A stretch of 64,000 bases of DNA from Acidobacteriota bacterium (GTDB lineage: Bacteria; Acidobacteriota; Terriglobia; Terriglobales; Acidobacteriaceae), in NCBI GenBank assembly GCA_021778845.1, contig JAJYBU010000008.1, positions 60,668 to 124,667 on the forward strand. Reading direction: 5' to 3'. Positions 55,644 to 64,000 of the stretch are shown here, in pieces (the stretch's first letter is position 1; every line of letters starts with the position of its first letter). Position numbers and translations under genes: made by a program. Under the pieces are notes generated by a model. The model had not been told where the DNA came from. It searched no databases and saw only the letters and a program-made list of their open reading frames with translations.

Positions 55644-55868
55644 CGATTCTCCGCGGGAGAGAGAGTTGCCCGCTCGACCACAGCAGCACTGTGCTATCTT
55701 CCCGCGTAGTGGAGAGCTCTGTACCTCTGCCCCACCGCCTCTACGCCTGCAATAAAGCTTCCCTGAGATCACTGCCCACGCAAAAACGCCCCACCCTGCG
55801 ACGTTGATGCTGTCGCAATGATGGAGCGTCTGGATTTCACAACCTGTCTTCTGGCTCGCGAACGTAGA

Positions 55869-56300
55869 TTAGTTACCGGCCTCGACCTGCGGCGTGATGA
55901 TCGCGATATTCGTGACGTCTGCCTGTTTGCCGAAGCCAATCGCCTCTGCAACGCTGCCAAAGTTGAGGTCGCGGTCGCCCTTGACGAACATCACCTTCTC
56001 CTGCCGCGTCTCATAGATCTTGGTCAGTTCCGACGCCATCTGGTCCTTGGGGAAGGTCTGGTCGTTGATCTTGTAGGTCGGCACCGCCCCCGTGTTGAGA
56101 ACCTGTACGACGATTGTGCGGTCGTTCGGCTGGGACTGCTGCTTGTCCTTGGGCGGCTGCGGCACCAGCGTGTCCAGGCCCTTCGGCGTGGTCGGCTGAA
56201 TGACCATGAAGATGATCAGAAGCACCAAGAGAACGTCGATCAACGGCGTGACGTTCATGTCCGAAACTGCACCACCTGTTGAACCACCACCCATTGCCAT
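55869..56300 (-). CDS. exbD: ExbD/TolR-family biopolymer transport protein (second copy)
   Basis: 143 residues. One N-terminal membrane helix preceded by VSDMNVTPLIDVLLVLLIIF, with the channel Asp in TPLIDVLLV. The periplasmic domain has VFVKGDRDLNFGSVAEAIGF with MFVKGDRDLN spelling. It forms the proton-driven ExbB-ExbD motor energising TonB. It is the last gene of tonB-exbB-exbD-exbD. A low-complexity Gly/Ser opening (MAMGGGSTGGAVSDMN) precedes the helix. Confidence 0.92.
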   Translation of the reverse strand: MAMGGGSTGGAVSDMNVTPLIDVLLVLLIIFMVIQPTTPKGLDTLVPQPPKDKQQSQPNDRTIVVQVLNTGAVPTYKINDQTFPKDQMASELTKIYETRQEKVMFVKGDRDLNFGSVAEAIGFGKQADVTNIAIITPQVEAGN

Positions 56301-56385
56301 AATGAGACTCCTTTGTTTCCTTGCTTATCCTTGTGCAGGTCGTGCTGTTCGTGCGGCACGTGCCCCATCGCTGCTTGACGCGATG

Positions 56386-56832
56386 TTACTGCCCAGAGTT
56401 ATAGGTCTTGTCCGTCATCAGGTTCAGCGTGTTGACGCCAGCGCCGCGCAGCGCATCGATCGCGTCTTCCACCTTTCCGAAGTTGGCCCGCGTATCTGCG
56501 CTCAGGTACACCGACTTGTCGTCGCCGGGATTGCTCTTCAACGCTTCCAGGCCCTGCACCCGGCTGGTCAGATCGGCCAGTGAGCCCACCTTGTCACCGC
56601 GGACGAACATGGAGCCATCGCGCGTTACGGCGACCGTAATCGCGTCTTCCTTGTTGGCCGCGTCCAGAATGACCGCCGCACTCACCCTGGGCAGATCGAC
56701 CGTGATCTTGTCCCCCAGCATCGGAGTGATGACCATGAAGATGATCAGAAGCACGAGCATCACGTCCACCATGGGCGTCACGTTGATGTTCGAGTTGACC
56801 TTCTTTCCCTCGTCCCGCTTTGCTATCGACAT
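56386..56832 (-). CDS. exbD: ExbD/TolR-family biopolymer transport protein (first copy)
   Basis: 148 residues from ATG 56832; the longer frame is not conserved. SNINVTPMVDVMLVLLIIFM holds the conserved Asp and the single membrane helix. The periplasmic domain has VAVTRDGSMFVRGDKVGSL and VYLSADTRANFGKVEDAIDA. Two different ExbD copies may form heteromeric motors or serve different TonB systems. Confidence 0.92.
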   Translation of the reverse strand: MSIAKRDEGKKVNSNINVTPMVDVMLVLLIIFMVITPMLGDKITVDLPRVSAAVILDAANKEDAITVAVTRDGSMFVRGDKVGSLADLTSRVQGLEALKSNPGDDKSVYLSADTRANFGKVEDAIDALRGAGVNTLNLMTDKTYNSGQ

Positions 56833-57013
56833 AAAAGTGAGCTCCGTTTGGGTCGCGGTCGCCGTCAGCGGCTTCCTGCCCTGGCTGTTATTGCGGAGAG
56901 CCCGAGGTCCCGGACACCGTTCGCTTCGATGTCCGGGAGATCTCCAGCGTGATTCCCGCAAGGTCGTGCTTGTCTGCCATGCGCCAGCTCAGTTCAGAGC
57001 CGGCTGGCAGGGT

Positions 57014-57763
57014 TTAGCGGTGCGACTGCTTGATGAAATAGTCCACCAGCTCTGACGAGCTGTTGTCCATCTCCACGTCGAACGATTCCACCTTGCCGGT
57101 GAAGTAGTTGAACGTCATAACGGCGGGGATGGCCACCAGCAGACCGAACGCGGTCGTTACCAGCGCTTCCGAGATACCGCCGGCGACTGCCGCCAGACCC
57201 TGGCTCTTGGTGGTTGCGATCGCCTTGAAGGCGTTCAGAATACCTACGACCGTTCCGAACAGCCCGATGAACGGTGCCGTCGAACCAATCGTCGCCAGAC
57301 CGCCAAGGCCCTTCTTCAGCTTCGCGTGAACGATCGCCTCGGAACGCTCCAGAGCGCGCTTCGAGCTCTCAATCTGCTCCTCCGAAATCGCGCCACCCGA
57401 ACCGAACGAGCGGAACTCCGTGAGACCAGCCGTCACAACCTCAGCGAGGTGCGACTTCTTCGAACGATCGGCAACCTTGATCGCCTCGTCCAGGCGGCCT
57501 TCCTTGAGGGCGCCCGCAACCTTCGGCGCAAACTCGCGCGACTGCTTGCGTGCTGCCGAGAAGTACAGGGCACGGTCGATCATCACAGCCAGCGACCAGA
57601 TCGACATGATGAACAGAAGAATAACGACGAGCTTGGCAGGGACGCCCATCTGCGCCCACAGGGCTGCAGGACCGAAGCCGACTTCGGCAGGTGCGTCTTG
57701 AAAATACATGGCAAGTGAAGCGGCGGGTGCGTGAGCGAAGTTAGCAAGATGAGCGAGAATCAC
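57014..57763 (-). CDS. exbB: ExbB/TolQ/MotA-family proton channel protein
   Basis: 249 residues from a GTG at 57763, with AGGAGG nine bases upstream; the longer open frame to 57817 lacks a ribosome site. Three membrane segments: VVILLFIMSIWSLAVMIDRA, then GLATIGSTAPFIGLFGTVVG and LVTTAFGLLVAIPAVMTFNY. The cytoplasmic loop between the first two (ADRSKKSHLAEVVTAGLTEF) fits the family. Together with ExbD it converts proton flux into TonB motion. Confidence 0.93.
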   Translation of the reverse strand: MILAHLANFAHAPAASLAMYFQDAPAEVGFGPAALWAQMGVPAKLVVILLFIMSIWSLAVMIDRALYFSAARKQSREFAPKVAGALKEGRLDEAIKVADRSKKSHLAEVVTAGLTEFRSFGSGGAISEEQIESSKRALERSEAIVHAKLKKGLGGLATIGSTAPFIGLFGTVVGILNAFKAIATTKSQGLAAVAGGISEALVTTAFGLLVAIPAVMTFNYFTGKVESFDVEMDNSSSELVDYFIKQSHR

Positions 57764-58011
57764 GAAATCTTTCCTCCTGGGTGGAACTGCGGTGAACTGA
57801 TACTGCTGATACTGCAAAATCTGGATGCTGCAAAGCTTGGGTTAGATCGAGCCATAACGCCTGATCGCTAACAGGTTAGAACAGGAGAATTCGCCTGCTC
57901 TCCGAGTGTGTCACCGAGATTCTTACGATACCTCAGGTTGGGCTCCGTGGCGCGCTGTTGACGAAGCGGTTAATAATCAACAGATTTCCGCGCCACGTTG
58001 CCTCTGCGGTT

Positions 58012-58746
58012 TTAGTCTCCGCCGTTGAGCGCGAAGTTCACCGTGATGGTGGTGTCCACCTCGGTCGGCTCCCCGTTCAGCAGGTAGGGCTTGTATCTCC
58101 ACTGCTTCACGGCTTCGAGAGCATAGTTGTTGAACATGGGATTGCTGCTGCTCGCCACCGCGAGGTTAACGACCGTGCCGCTCTTGGAGATAATCGCGTG
58201 CAGCACCACCGTTCCGCTCATGTGCGCAATCTTCGCGATCGGCGGATACTGTGGCTCAACAAACGCAATACGATTGCCGGCGATCACGCCGCCCGAGATG
58301 CGGGTCGGGCCGGTCGGCTTGGGCGGCTCCACATGGATGGCCGGACCCGCGCCACCGGCGATGCCGCCGAACACGCCGCCAGGCGATCCTCCCGCCATGC
58401 CCTGCATACCGGCAACGCCCACGCCCGCGCTGGGCGGCGCTTCATCCTTCACCATCTTGATGTCCTTGGGGATCTTCGTCGGCGCGTGCAGGCCCGCATC
58501 GATCTCCGACACGTGAGGAACGACCTTGGCCGCAGGTGGCGGCGGTGGTGGTGGCGGTGGTGGTGGCGGCGGTGGCGCCGTCAATGAGGCCGTCAGCGAG
58601 TTGTGCGGCAGCGCCTCGGGGTAAAGCAGCGGGATCAGGATCATCAGCAAGACGATCAGGCCGTTGAACCCAAACGTGGCGATCATCCAATACCGTGACT
58701 TGGTCTTGAGCTTACCGCCGGATTCCATCAAAGAGTCTTCAAACAT
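58012..58746 (-). CDS. tonB: TonB-family energy transducer
   Basis: 244 residues from ATG 58746. One N-terminal membrane helix (about 20-42: MIATFGFNGLIVLLMILIPL), then a run of 14 Pro residues and a Pro/Gly/Ala linker. The C-terminal TonB domain starts at about 165: EPQYPPIAKIAHMSGTVVLH, ISKSGTVVNLAVASSSNPMF, YALEAVKQWRYKPYLLNGEP and the final beta strand VDTTITVNFAL. It spans the periplasm to power outer-membrane receptors for iron complexes, vitamin B12 or sugars. No such receptor is encoded nearby. Confidence 0.93.
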   Translation of the reverse strand: MFEDSLMESGGKLKTKSRYWMIATFGFNGLIVLLMILIPLLYPEALPHNSLTASLTAPPPPPPPPPPPPPPAAKVVPHVSEIDAGLHAPTKIPKDIKMVKDEAPPSAGVGVAGMQGMAGGSPGGVFGGIAGGAGPAIHVEPPKPTGPTRISGGVIAGNRIAFVEPQYPPIAKIAHMSGTVVLHAIISKSGTVVNLAVASSSNPMFNNYALEAVKQWRYKPYLLNGEPTEVDTTITVNFALNGGD

Positions 58747-58989
58747 TAAGCGACCTCGTTCCCGCGAGGGAGAGCTATGAGGCTTAGACACCACGGTGAT
58801 TCAAATTGTTCCCGAAGCCTCGCAGCCATATTCTGCCGAGAAGAACTACGCCGTCAAAGCGCATGAAACATCGCCCTGATTTTCAGAAAAATTTGACCGG
58901 AGTCTGTGGTGCAGCGTCTTGGTGCTCATCCTACCCTAAATAGTTCCAATTGGGAAAGCTCCCCAAAAGGTATTACATTTATCCCGTAT

Positions 58990-59964
58990 TTACCGCCGCA
59001 CGCCTCTTGCTGCCGGAAGCGCAACCCGCTTGCCCGCTGGCGCTCTCTTCGCACGCCAGTCCTGGTACGCCACCAGCATCGGTGCCGCCACGGCAATCGA
59101 GGAGTACGTTCCAATCGTGATGCCAACCACCAGCGCGAACGAGAAGCCGTGCAGCACCTCGCCGCCAAACACATACAGGCATAGCACCGTCATGAACGTC
59201 AGCCCCGACGCAATCACCGTCCGGCTCAGCGTCTGGTTGATGCTGCGATTCACCAGGTCCGCCAGCTTGTCGCGCCGGTTCAGCGCCAGGTTCTCGCGGA
59301 TGCGATCGAACACCACGATCGTATCGTTCATCGAGTAGCCGACCAGCGTCAGGATCGCCGCCACCACCGTCAGCGTAATCTCCATATTCATCAGCGAGAA
59401 GAATCCGATCGTGATCAGCGTGTCGTGGAACACCGCCACCACCGCGGCCACGCCATAGATCAACTCAAAGCGGAACCACAGGTAGATCAGCATCCCCAGC
59501 AGCGAGTACAGCGTCGCCAGCTCCGCCTCATGCGTCAACTGCTTGCCCGCGGTCGGCCCAACGATATCCACCTGCTGCACCGTGAACCCCGAGTCGTGAT
59601 AGCCCGCCGACAGCGCGTTCTCCACCTCCGAGCGACCCTCGTCGTGCGCCGTGTCCTGCGCCGTCGACATCGGCAGCGAGATAATCTCCTTGTTTCCCAA
59701 CTGCCCGCCGCCCACGTCCGAGATCCGCTGGATCGTCCAGTCCTTGATGTGTGCCGCATCCAGAGCCTTGCGGATGTCGTCCTCATGCGGCGTACTGTCA
59801 AACTGAACGGTGATCGCCGTCCCGCCCTTGAAGTCCACGCCGGTCGGAATCCCATGCCAGAACAACATGCTGAAGATGCCCGCAACCGAGAAGATCAGGC
59901 TGAAGCCGAGGAAGTACCACTTCTTCCCCAGCCAATCGATATTTACGCTCCGAAACAGTTCCAC
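58990..59964 (-). CDS. secF: Protein translocase subunit SecF
   Basis: 324 residues, six membrane segments. It works with SecD to pull proteins through SecYEG using the proton gradient. N-terminal MELFRSVNIDWLGKKWYFLG, GVDFKGGTAITVQFD after the first helix, then the RND-type membrane block ATLYSLLGMLIYLWFRFELI, LVGYSMNDTIVVFDRIREN and NQTLSRTVIASGLTFMTVLC. Located 53 bases downstream of secD. Confidence 0.95.
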   Translation of the reverse strand: MELFRSVNIDWLGKKWYFLGFSLIFSVAGIFSMLFWHGIPTGVDFKGGTAITVQFDSTPHEDDIRKALDAAHIKDWTIQRISDVGGGQLGNKEIISLPMSTAQDTAHDEGRSEVENALSAGYHDSGFTVQQVDIVGPTAGKQLTHEAELATLYSLLGMLIYLWFRFELIYGVAAVVAVFHDTLITIGFFSLMNMEITLTVVAAILTLVGYSMNDTIVVFDRIRENLALNRRDKLADLVNRSINQTLSRTVIASGLTFMTVLCLYVFGGEVLHGFSFALVVGITIGTYSSIAVAAPMLVAYQDWRAKRAPAGKRVALPAARGVRR

Positions 59965-60017
59965 GTTTTTCTTTCCTTCGCCTGCAATGCAAGCTCTTTA
60001 CTCTTGGCTTCTAGCTG

Positions 60018-61604
60018 TTAGATCGAAAGCTCTGCCGTACCGCGTGCCTTCTTGGTCAGCAGGTAGTCGAAGATGGTGCGCGACACAAAGACCGCGGTAA
60101 AGACATTCGCAATCAGACCGATCGTCAGCGTGACCGCAAATCCCTTCACCGGCCCGGTGCCAAACAGGAACAGGATCGCCGCTGAAACCACGGTCGTCAC
60201 GTGGGTATCGAAGATGGTCGTCCAGGCATGCGCAAAGCCGTCCTGCACCGCTGCGGCGGCCGTCTTGCCCAGCCTCAGCTCTTCGCGAATGCGCTCGAAG
60301 ATCAGCACATTCGAATCCACGCCCATACCAATCGTAAGGATCACACCCGCGATGCCCGGCAACGTCAGCGTCGCTCCCGAGAAGCCCATGAAGCCCAGCA
60401 GGATCAGCAGGTTCAGCATCAGCGCCAGGTCCGCATTCACGCCCGCGCCCTTGTAGTAAACCAGCATGAAGATCAGCACCACCACCAGCCCGGCAATCGA
60501 CGCCACCACGCCCTGGTGAATGCTCGCCGCGCCCAGCGTCGGCCCCACCGTGCGCGTCTCCAGGTACGAGATCGACGCCGGCAGCGAGCCCGTCCGCAGC
60601 ATCAGGCTCAAGTCCGCCGCCTGGTCCTGCGTGAACCCGCCCGTAATGCGGCCCGAGTCGCGAATCGCGCTCTCAATGCCCGCCACCTCGCGCACCTGGT
60701 TGTCCAGCACGATCGCCATCTGGCCCGTGCCCTTGTTCGCGTCCGTGTACTTGTAGAAGCGGTCGCCAGCCTCGGTCGTCAGGTTGAACGTAATGTCCGG
60801 CCTGCCGTTCTCGTCGGTCGAAGGCTGCGCGTCGCGGAAGTCCGTACCCGACACAATCGCCAGCCGCTTCAGCAGGTAATACTGATCCGGCCCGCCCGCG
60901 CCATTCGATCCCTTCAGCAGCTCATCCTCCGAGGGAATGCCGCCCGGATTGGCCTGCGTAGCCTCCGCCACGCTGCCATAGCTCCCCACCACCGCATGAA
61001 TCTCCAGCTTCGCGGTCGACTGAATAATGTTCTCCACGCGGCCCGGATCGGACACGCCCGGAAGCTGCACGAGAATCTCGTTGTCGCCCAGGCCGTACTT
61101 CTCAATCACCGGCTCGCTGACGCCCAGCGTATTCACGCGCTCGCGAATCGTATCGATCGACGTATCCAGCGCCCGCGCCTCGATCGCCCGAATCTCTGAC
61201 AGCTTCAGCGTCATCGTGTAGCCGCCGTTGCCCGACGACGCAACGTCATAGCCTGCATACTCATTGCCCGTCAGGATGTCGTGGATCGCGCTCTGCTGCG
61301 TCGGCGTTCCGCCCGAGATCGTAATCACCTCCGGATGCGTCGGGTCCAGCTTCGTCGCCGTCGCTCCCGTCGCCGCCAGCGCCGTATTCAGCGCCTGCAC
61401 ATCGCGGTCCGTGTCGGAGTTCACCGCCTCGGCCACATGCACCTGCAACACCAGGTGCGTGCCGCCCTTGAGATCCAGCCCAAGGTTGATGCGGTTCTCC
61501 AGCGACTGCTTCAACCCACCGTGCGGAATCCCGAAGATCCCGTAGATGAAGAACAGCAGCACTACGACGATAAAGCCTGTTCGACTGGCCAGATTCTTGC
61601 CCAT
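60018..61604 (-). CDS. secD: Protein translocase subunit SecD
   Basis: 528 residues from ATG 61604 (MGKNLASRTGFIVVVLLFFI). First membrane helix, then the periplasmic P1 domain from NLGLDLKGGTHLVLQVHVAE. The next conserved block is DTIRERVNTLGVSEPVIEKY and GDNEILVQLPGVSDPGRVEN. The C-terminal five-helix membrane domain has VGPTLGAASIHQGVVASIAG, GVILTIGMGVDSNVLIFERI and TTVVSAAILFLFGTGPVKGF. Located between yajC and secF in the usual order. Confidence 0.95.
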   Translation of the reverse strand: MGKNLASRTGFIVVVLLFFIYGIFGIPHGGLKQSLENRINLGLDLKGGTHLVLQVHVAEAVNSDTDRDVQALNTALAATGATATKLDPTHPEVITISGGTPTQQSAIHDILTGNEYAGYDVASSGNGGYTMTLKLSEIRAIEARALDTSIDTIRERVNTLGVSEPVIEKYGLGDNEILVQLPGVSDPGRVENIIQSTAKLEIHAVVGSYGSVAEATQANPGGIPSEDELLKGSNGAGGPDQYYLLKRLAIVSGTDFRDAQPSTDENGRPDITFNLTTEAGDRFYKYTDANKGTGQMAIVLDNQVREVAGIESAIRDSGRITGGFTQDQAADLSLMLRTGSLPASISYLETRTVGPTLGAASIHQGVVASIAGLVVVLIFMLVYYKGAGVNADLALMLNLLILLGFMGFSGATLTLPGIAGVILTIGMGVDSNVLIFERIREELRLGKTAAAAVQDGFAHAWTTIFDTHVTTVVSAAILFLFGTGPVKGFAVTLTIGLIANVFTAVFVSRTIFDYLLTKKARGTAELSI

Positions 61605-61731
61605 TGTTATCTTGTTTCCTTCAATACTCCGCGCCTGCATCCATCGCGGGTCCTGCATCTGAACTTTGCGAAACGTTGTTCTTCTCTTCGCGAATGGTGC
61701 ATGAAAGCCTCTGCCATCCGCCCGAAAAACC

Positions 61732-62103
61732 TTACGCCTTGCTGCTGTCGTCGTCCGTGGTCACCGCGGCCACAGCGCTCTTCACCAGCTCCAGCTTCAC
61801 GCCATCCGGCGCCGTCCGCACCACCAGCACATCATCCTTGACGCTCACAATCACGCCCCGGATGCCGCCATTGGTCGTCACCCGGTCGCCCGGCTTCAGC
61901 GACGCCAGCATCGCAGCCCACACCTTCTGCTTGCGCTGGTTGGGCGCGATCAGCAGAAAATACATCGCCACGAACATCAACAGAAGCAATGGCACCCCGC
62001 CAAATTGGCTCAGGATCGATCCACCGCCAGCCGCACCTGCAAAACTAAAAACCGCAACACCGAGCGCGCTCAAAGCTTGTGTCCTACCTGCGTCCGAGCG
62101 CAC
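61732..62103 (-). CDS. yajC: Sec translocase accessory protein YajC
   Basis: About 113 to 123 residues. A TTG at 62073 with GGTAGGA upstream is a likely alternative to the GTG at 62103. One membrane helix (PLLLLMFVAMYFLLIAPNQR), then the family signature RKQKVWAAMLASLKPGDRVT and TNGGIRGVIVSVKDDVLVVR. Associates with SecDF in the inner membrane. Acidic-basic C-terminal end TTDDDSSKA. Confidence 0.9.
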   Translation of the reverse strand: MRSDAGRTQALSALGVAVFSFAGAAGGGSILSQFGGVPLLLLMFVAMYFLLIAPNQRKQKVWAAMLASLKPGDRVTTNGGIRGVIVSVKDDVLVVRTAPDGVKLELVKSAVAAVTTDDDSSKA

Positions 62104-62369
62104 GAAACTCTTGCGCCGGCAGCGTCTTCCTTGGAAATTTGGGGATTCTCGCTCGCTCGTACAGCAAGCACTGGAACTGTGTCATGCACCCGAAGTTCTT
62201 CCGGACACACGTCCACGAAAGCCAGCCAATCGCACCTGAGCATTAAGCATCGCGGAATGCAGGGGTGATGTCAAGGAAATCGCCCCTGCCCATCGCTCGC
62301 CGACCCACGCCGCACAGCTTCCGCGACTCCATTTACCATCGCCCACCTCCCCCTGCGATACCCTTAGCC

Positions 62370-63806
62370 ATGCGCCTCACCCTCCACGACATCCGCGCCG
62401 AGCTGCCCCCGCTCGTCCATCTCGCCATCCCGCTCATCGCCGGCGAGCTTGGCTGGGTCGCCATGTCCCTGGTCGACACCATCATGCTCGGCCATCTCCC
62501 CAACTCGGCCCTCGCCATGTCCGCCGCCGCTCTCGCCCAGGTCATCTTCAACACCCTCTGCTTCGGCGTCGGCGGCATCCTCCTCGGCCTCGACACCCTC
62601 ATCTCCCAGGCCCTCGGCGCCAAACAGCAGCATGAAGCCAACCGCTGGCTCCTCCACGGCCTCGTCATGGCCGTCGCTCTCTCCGTCCTGCTCATCGTCG
62701 TCTTCGGCGTCACCCCCGCGCTGCTCCTCCACCTTCCCGTCGACCGCGCCATCCTCGCCCAGGCCGTCCCCGCCATGCAGGGCCTCAACTACGGCACCCT
62801 CCCGCTGCTGCTCTACTTCACTCTCCGCCGCTACCTCCAGGCCCACCACCACGGCCGCCCCATCGCCTTCGCTCTCATCTCCGCCAACCTGGTCAACGCC
62901 GCCGCCGACTGGCTCCTCATCTTCGGACACCAATGGCGTCTGGCCGGCCACACCCTCGCCATCCCAGCCTTCGGCGTCACCGGCTCCTCCTGGGCCACCA
63001 GCTTCGCCCGCGTCTATCTCATGGCGGTTCTGCTCTTCGCCGTCTACCTCGCCGACCGCCGCCACCACTACGGCCTCAGCCTCACCCTGCGCCCAAAATC
63101 CTCTTCTCCTGTCGAGTTCCAGCACCTCCGCCGCCTCTTCCTCCTCGGCGCTCCGGCCGGCGCATCCATCTTCGTCGAGATCGCCATCTTCGCCCTCGTC
63201 ACCACCCTCATCGCCACCTTCGGCCGTCTCTCGCTCGCCGGCCACGAGGTCGCCCTGCAATGCGCCAGCACCACCTTCATGGTGCCCTTCGCCATCTCCG
63301 CCGCCACCTCGGTCCGCGTTGGCCACGCCATCGGACGCACCCGCATCGGTACCGCCACCTCCGGCAACGTCATCGCCGCCGGCTGGAGCGGCATCGGCAC
63401 CGGCGCAGCCTTCATGCTCTGCGCCTCTGTCCTGCTCCTCTCCATCCCGGCGCACATCGCGCGCCTCTTCACCCCCGACCCCGGCGTCATCGCCGCCGCC
63501 GTCCCTCTGCTTCTCATCGCCGCCGGCTTCCAGTTCTTCGACGGCGTCCAGATCACCGCCACCGGCGCTCTCCGCGGGGCCGGCAACACCCACACCCCCT
63601 TCCTCACCCAACTCATCTGCTACTGGGTCATCGGCATGCCGCTCGGCATCCTTCTCGGCTTCCACGAGAAGCTCGGCGCAGCCGGCCTCTGGTGGGGCCT
63701 GCTCATCGCCCTCACCTGCGGAGCCATCGCCCTGTGCAGCTTCTGGCTCCGCGCCACCCGCGCCCTCGCGCTCGCTACCCCCCAGAGCGCGTCCCCCATG
63801 GGGTAA
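62370..63806 (+). CDS. MATE-family multidrug/metabolite efflux transporter
   Basis: 478 residues from ATG 62370; a 35-residue longer frame is Pro/Arg-rich and not membrane-like. About 12 membrane segments in two MatE halves. The first half opens with IPLIAGELGWVAMSLVDTIM and LGHLPNSALAMSAAALAQVI; the second with LLGAPAGASIFVEIAIFALV, then SAATSVRVGHAIG and DGVQITATGALRGAGNTHTP. It exports cationic compounds using Na+ or H+. Divergent from yajC, so the 265-base gap between them likely holds both promoters. Confidence 0.92.
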   Translation: MRLTLHDIRAELPPLVHLAIPLIAGELGWVAMSLVDTIMLGHLPNSALAMSAAALAQVIFNTLCFGVGGILLGLDTLISQALGAKQQHEANRWLLHGLVMAVALSVLLIVVFGVTPALLLHLPVDRAILAQAVPAMQGLNYGTLPLLLYFTLRRYLQAHHHGRPIAFALISANLVNAAADWLLIFGHQWRLAGHTLAIPAFGVTGSSWATSFARVYLMAVLLFAVYLADRRHHYGLSLTLRPKSSSPVEFQHLRRLFLLGAPAGASIFVEIAIFALVTTLIATFGRLSLAGHEVALQCASTTFMVPFAISAATSVRVGHAIGRTRIGTATSGNVIAAGWSGIGTGAAFMLCASVLLLSIPAHIARLFTPDPGVIAAAVPLLLIAAGFQFFDGVQITATGALRGAGNTHTPFLTQLICYWVIGMPLGILLGFHEKLGAAGLWWGLLIALTCGAIALCSFWLRATRALALATPQSASPMG

Positions 63807-64000
63807 AGGCCCATGCACCGACGCCACCCCGCAGGTTTGCCCGGAACACCGGCACGCCCATTCTTCGTCCGGTCTAAGAGCTTGTTGAAGAAGAGGCCAC
63901 AGGCGCAGTTTTGCTGAGTTGCGGCATGGTTCGGTGACGAGATTTCGTTTGAATTGGCTCTGTAAGTTCGTTTTATAGGCTAGCTGACGTTGTCTGGAGC
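63807..64000. other. Window end, no gene seen
   Basis: No convincing open frame. GAGCTTGTTGAAGAAGAGGC at about 63880 has a faint likeness to ends of some insertion sequences, but the window stops before this could be judged. Confidence 0.3.

Noticed and set aside
62364..63827. 487-codon minus-strand frame opposite the MATE gene
   Set aside because: Gly/Glu/Asp-rich shadow with no domain; the plus strand gives a proper 12-helix transporter.
63870..64000. Insertion sequence end at the window edge
   Set aside because: Only a weak resemblance to IS termini and no transposase in view.

Overview
The window looks like a stretch of chromosome from a Gram-negative acidobacterium of the Terriglobus/Granulicella/Edaphobacter type. 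The reasons are high-GC coding sequence, a lipid A gene cluster (fabZ-lpxA-lpxI), an Acidobacteria-type VWFA secreted protein, TonB/ExbB/ExbD and SecDF-YajC clusters, and interspersed repeat strings I associate with that group. The taxonomic call is inference from gene content and remembered repeat families, not from a marker-gene comparison. No rRNA, tRNA, CRISPR array or prophage was seen.

Layout. 1-9.7 kb: mnmG (cut by the window edge, carrying repeat-derived in-frame insertions), a YceH-like gene, fabD, a secreted protein of unknown function, a HAD-UbiA fusion prenyltransferase, and pheST with an unusually short PheT. 9.8-16 kb: a zapB-like/zapA pair, a thioredoxin/TPR protein, a 6S RNA gene with its promoter, an Lgt-like membrane protein, an RluD-type pseudouridine synthase, a VWFA protein and a small secreted protein. 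16-23.6 kb, all minus strand: adenosine deaminase, a Cys-phosphatase, an amino acid permease, a 51-residue basic protein, a UvrD/PcrA helicase with a large acidic insertion, and TrmJ.

23.8-29.1 kb: a three-gene HlyD/ABC-2 exporter, then a DNA methyltransferase with a probable nuclease domain at its C terminus and a low-GC specificity segment, then a small His-rich protein. 29.6-38.9 kb: a protein joining an RG-rich disordered region to a receiver-like domain, a long gene-poor stretch, an OmpH/Skp gene behind a strong promoter and structured leader, lepA, a low-GC acyltransferase, an MltD-type lytic transglycosylase and an H1-like basic protein. 39-48.6 kb: peroxiredoxin, the lipid A cluster, an SDR, DoxX, MmcQ, tyrS, a compact REP-bounded RAYT element, an FAD oxidoreductase, and infC with an AUU start. 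49-64 kb: a Na+/H+ antiporter, a response regulator with an H1-like tail, FtsH, another SDR, a TPR lipoprotein, a STAS protein, tonB-exbB-exbD-exbD, yajC-secD-secF and a MATE transporter.

Most of the window is housekeeping: translation (pheST, tyrS, infC, lepA, mnmG, rluD, trmJ), envelope biogenesis (lpxAI, fabZ, skp, lgt-like, mltD), export (SecDF-YajC, ABC-2, TonB) and proteolysis (FtsH). The less ordinary content is of three kinds. First, small mobile repeats, including in-frame insertions in mnmG, a RAYT unit with 28-bp inverted termini, and a 27-nt dispersed repeat. Second, a methyltransferase-nuclease fusion with a mosaic specificity segment. Third, at least four proteins with strongly basic low-complexity regions, two of them joined to receiver or receiver-like domains.
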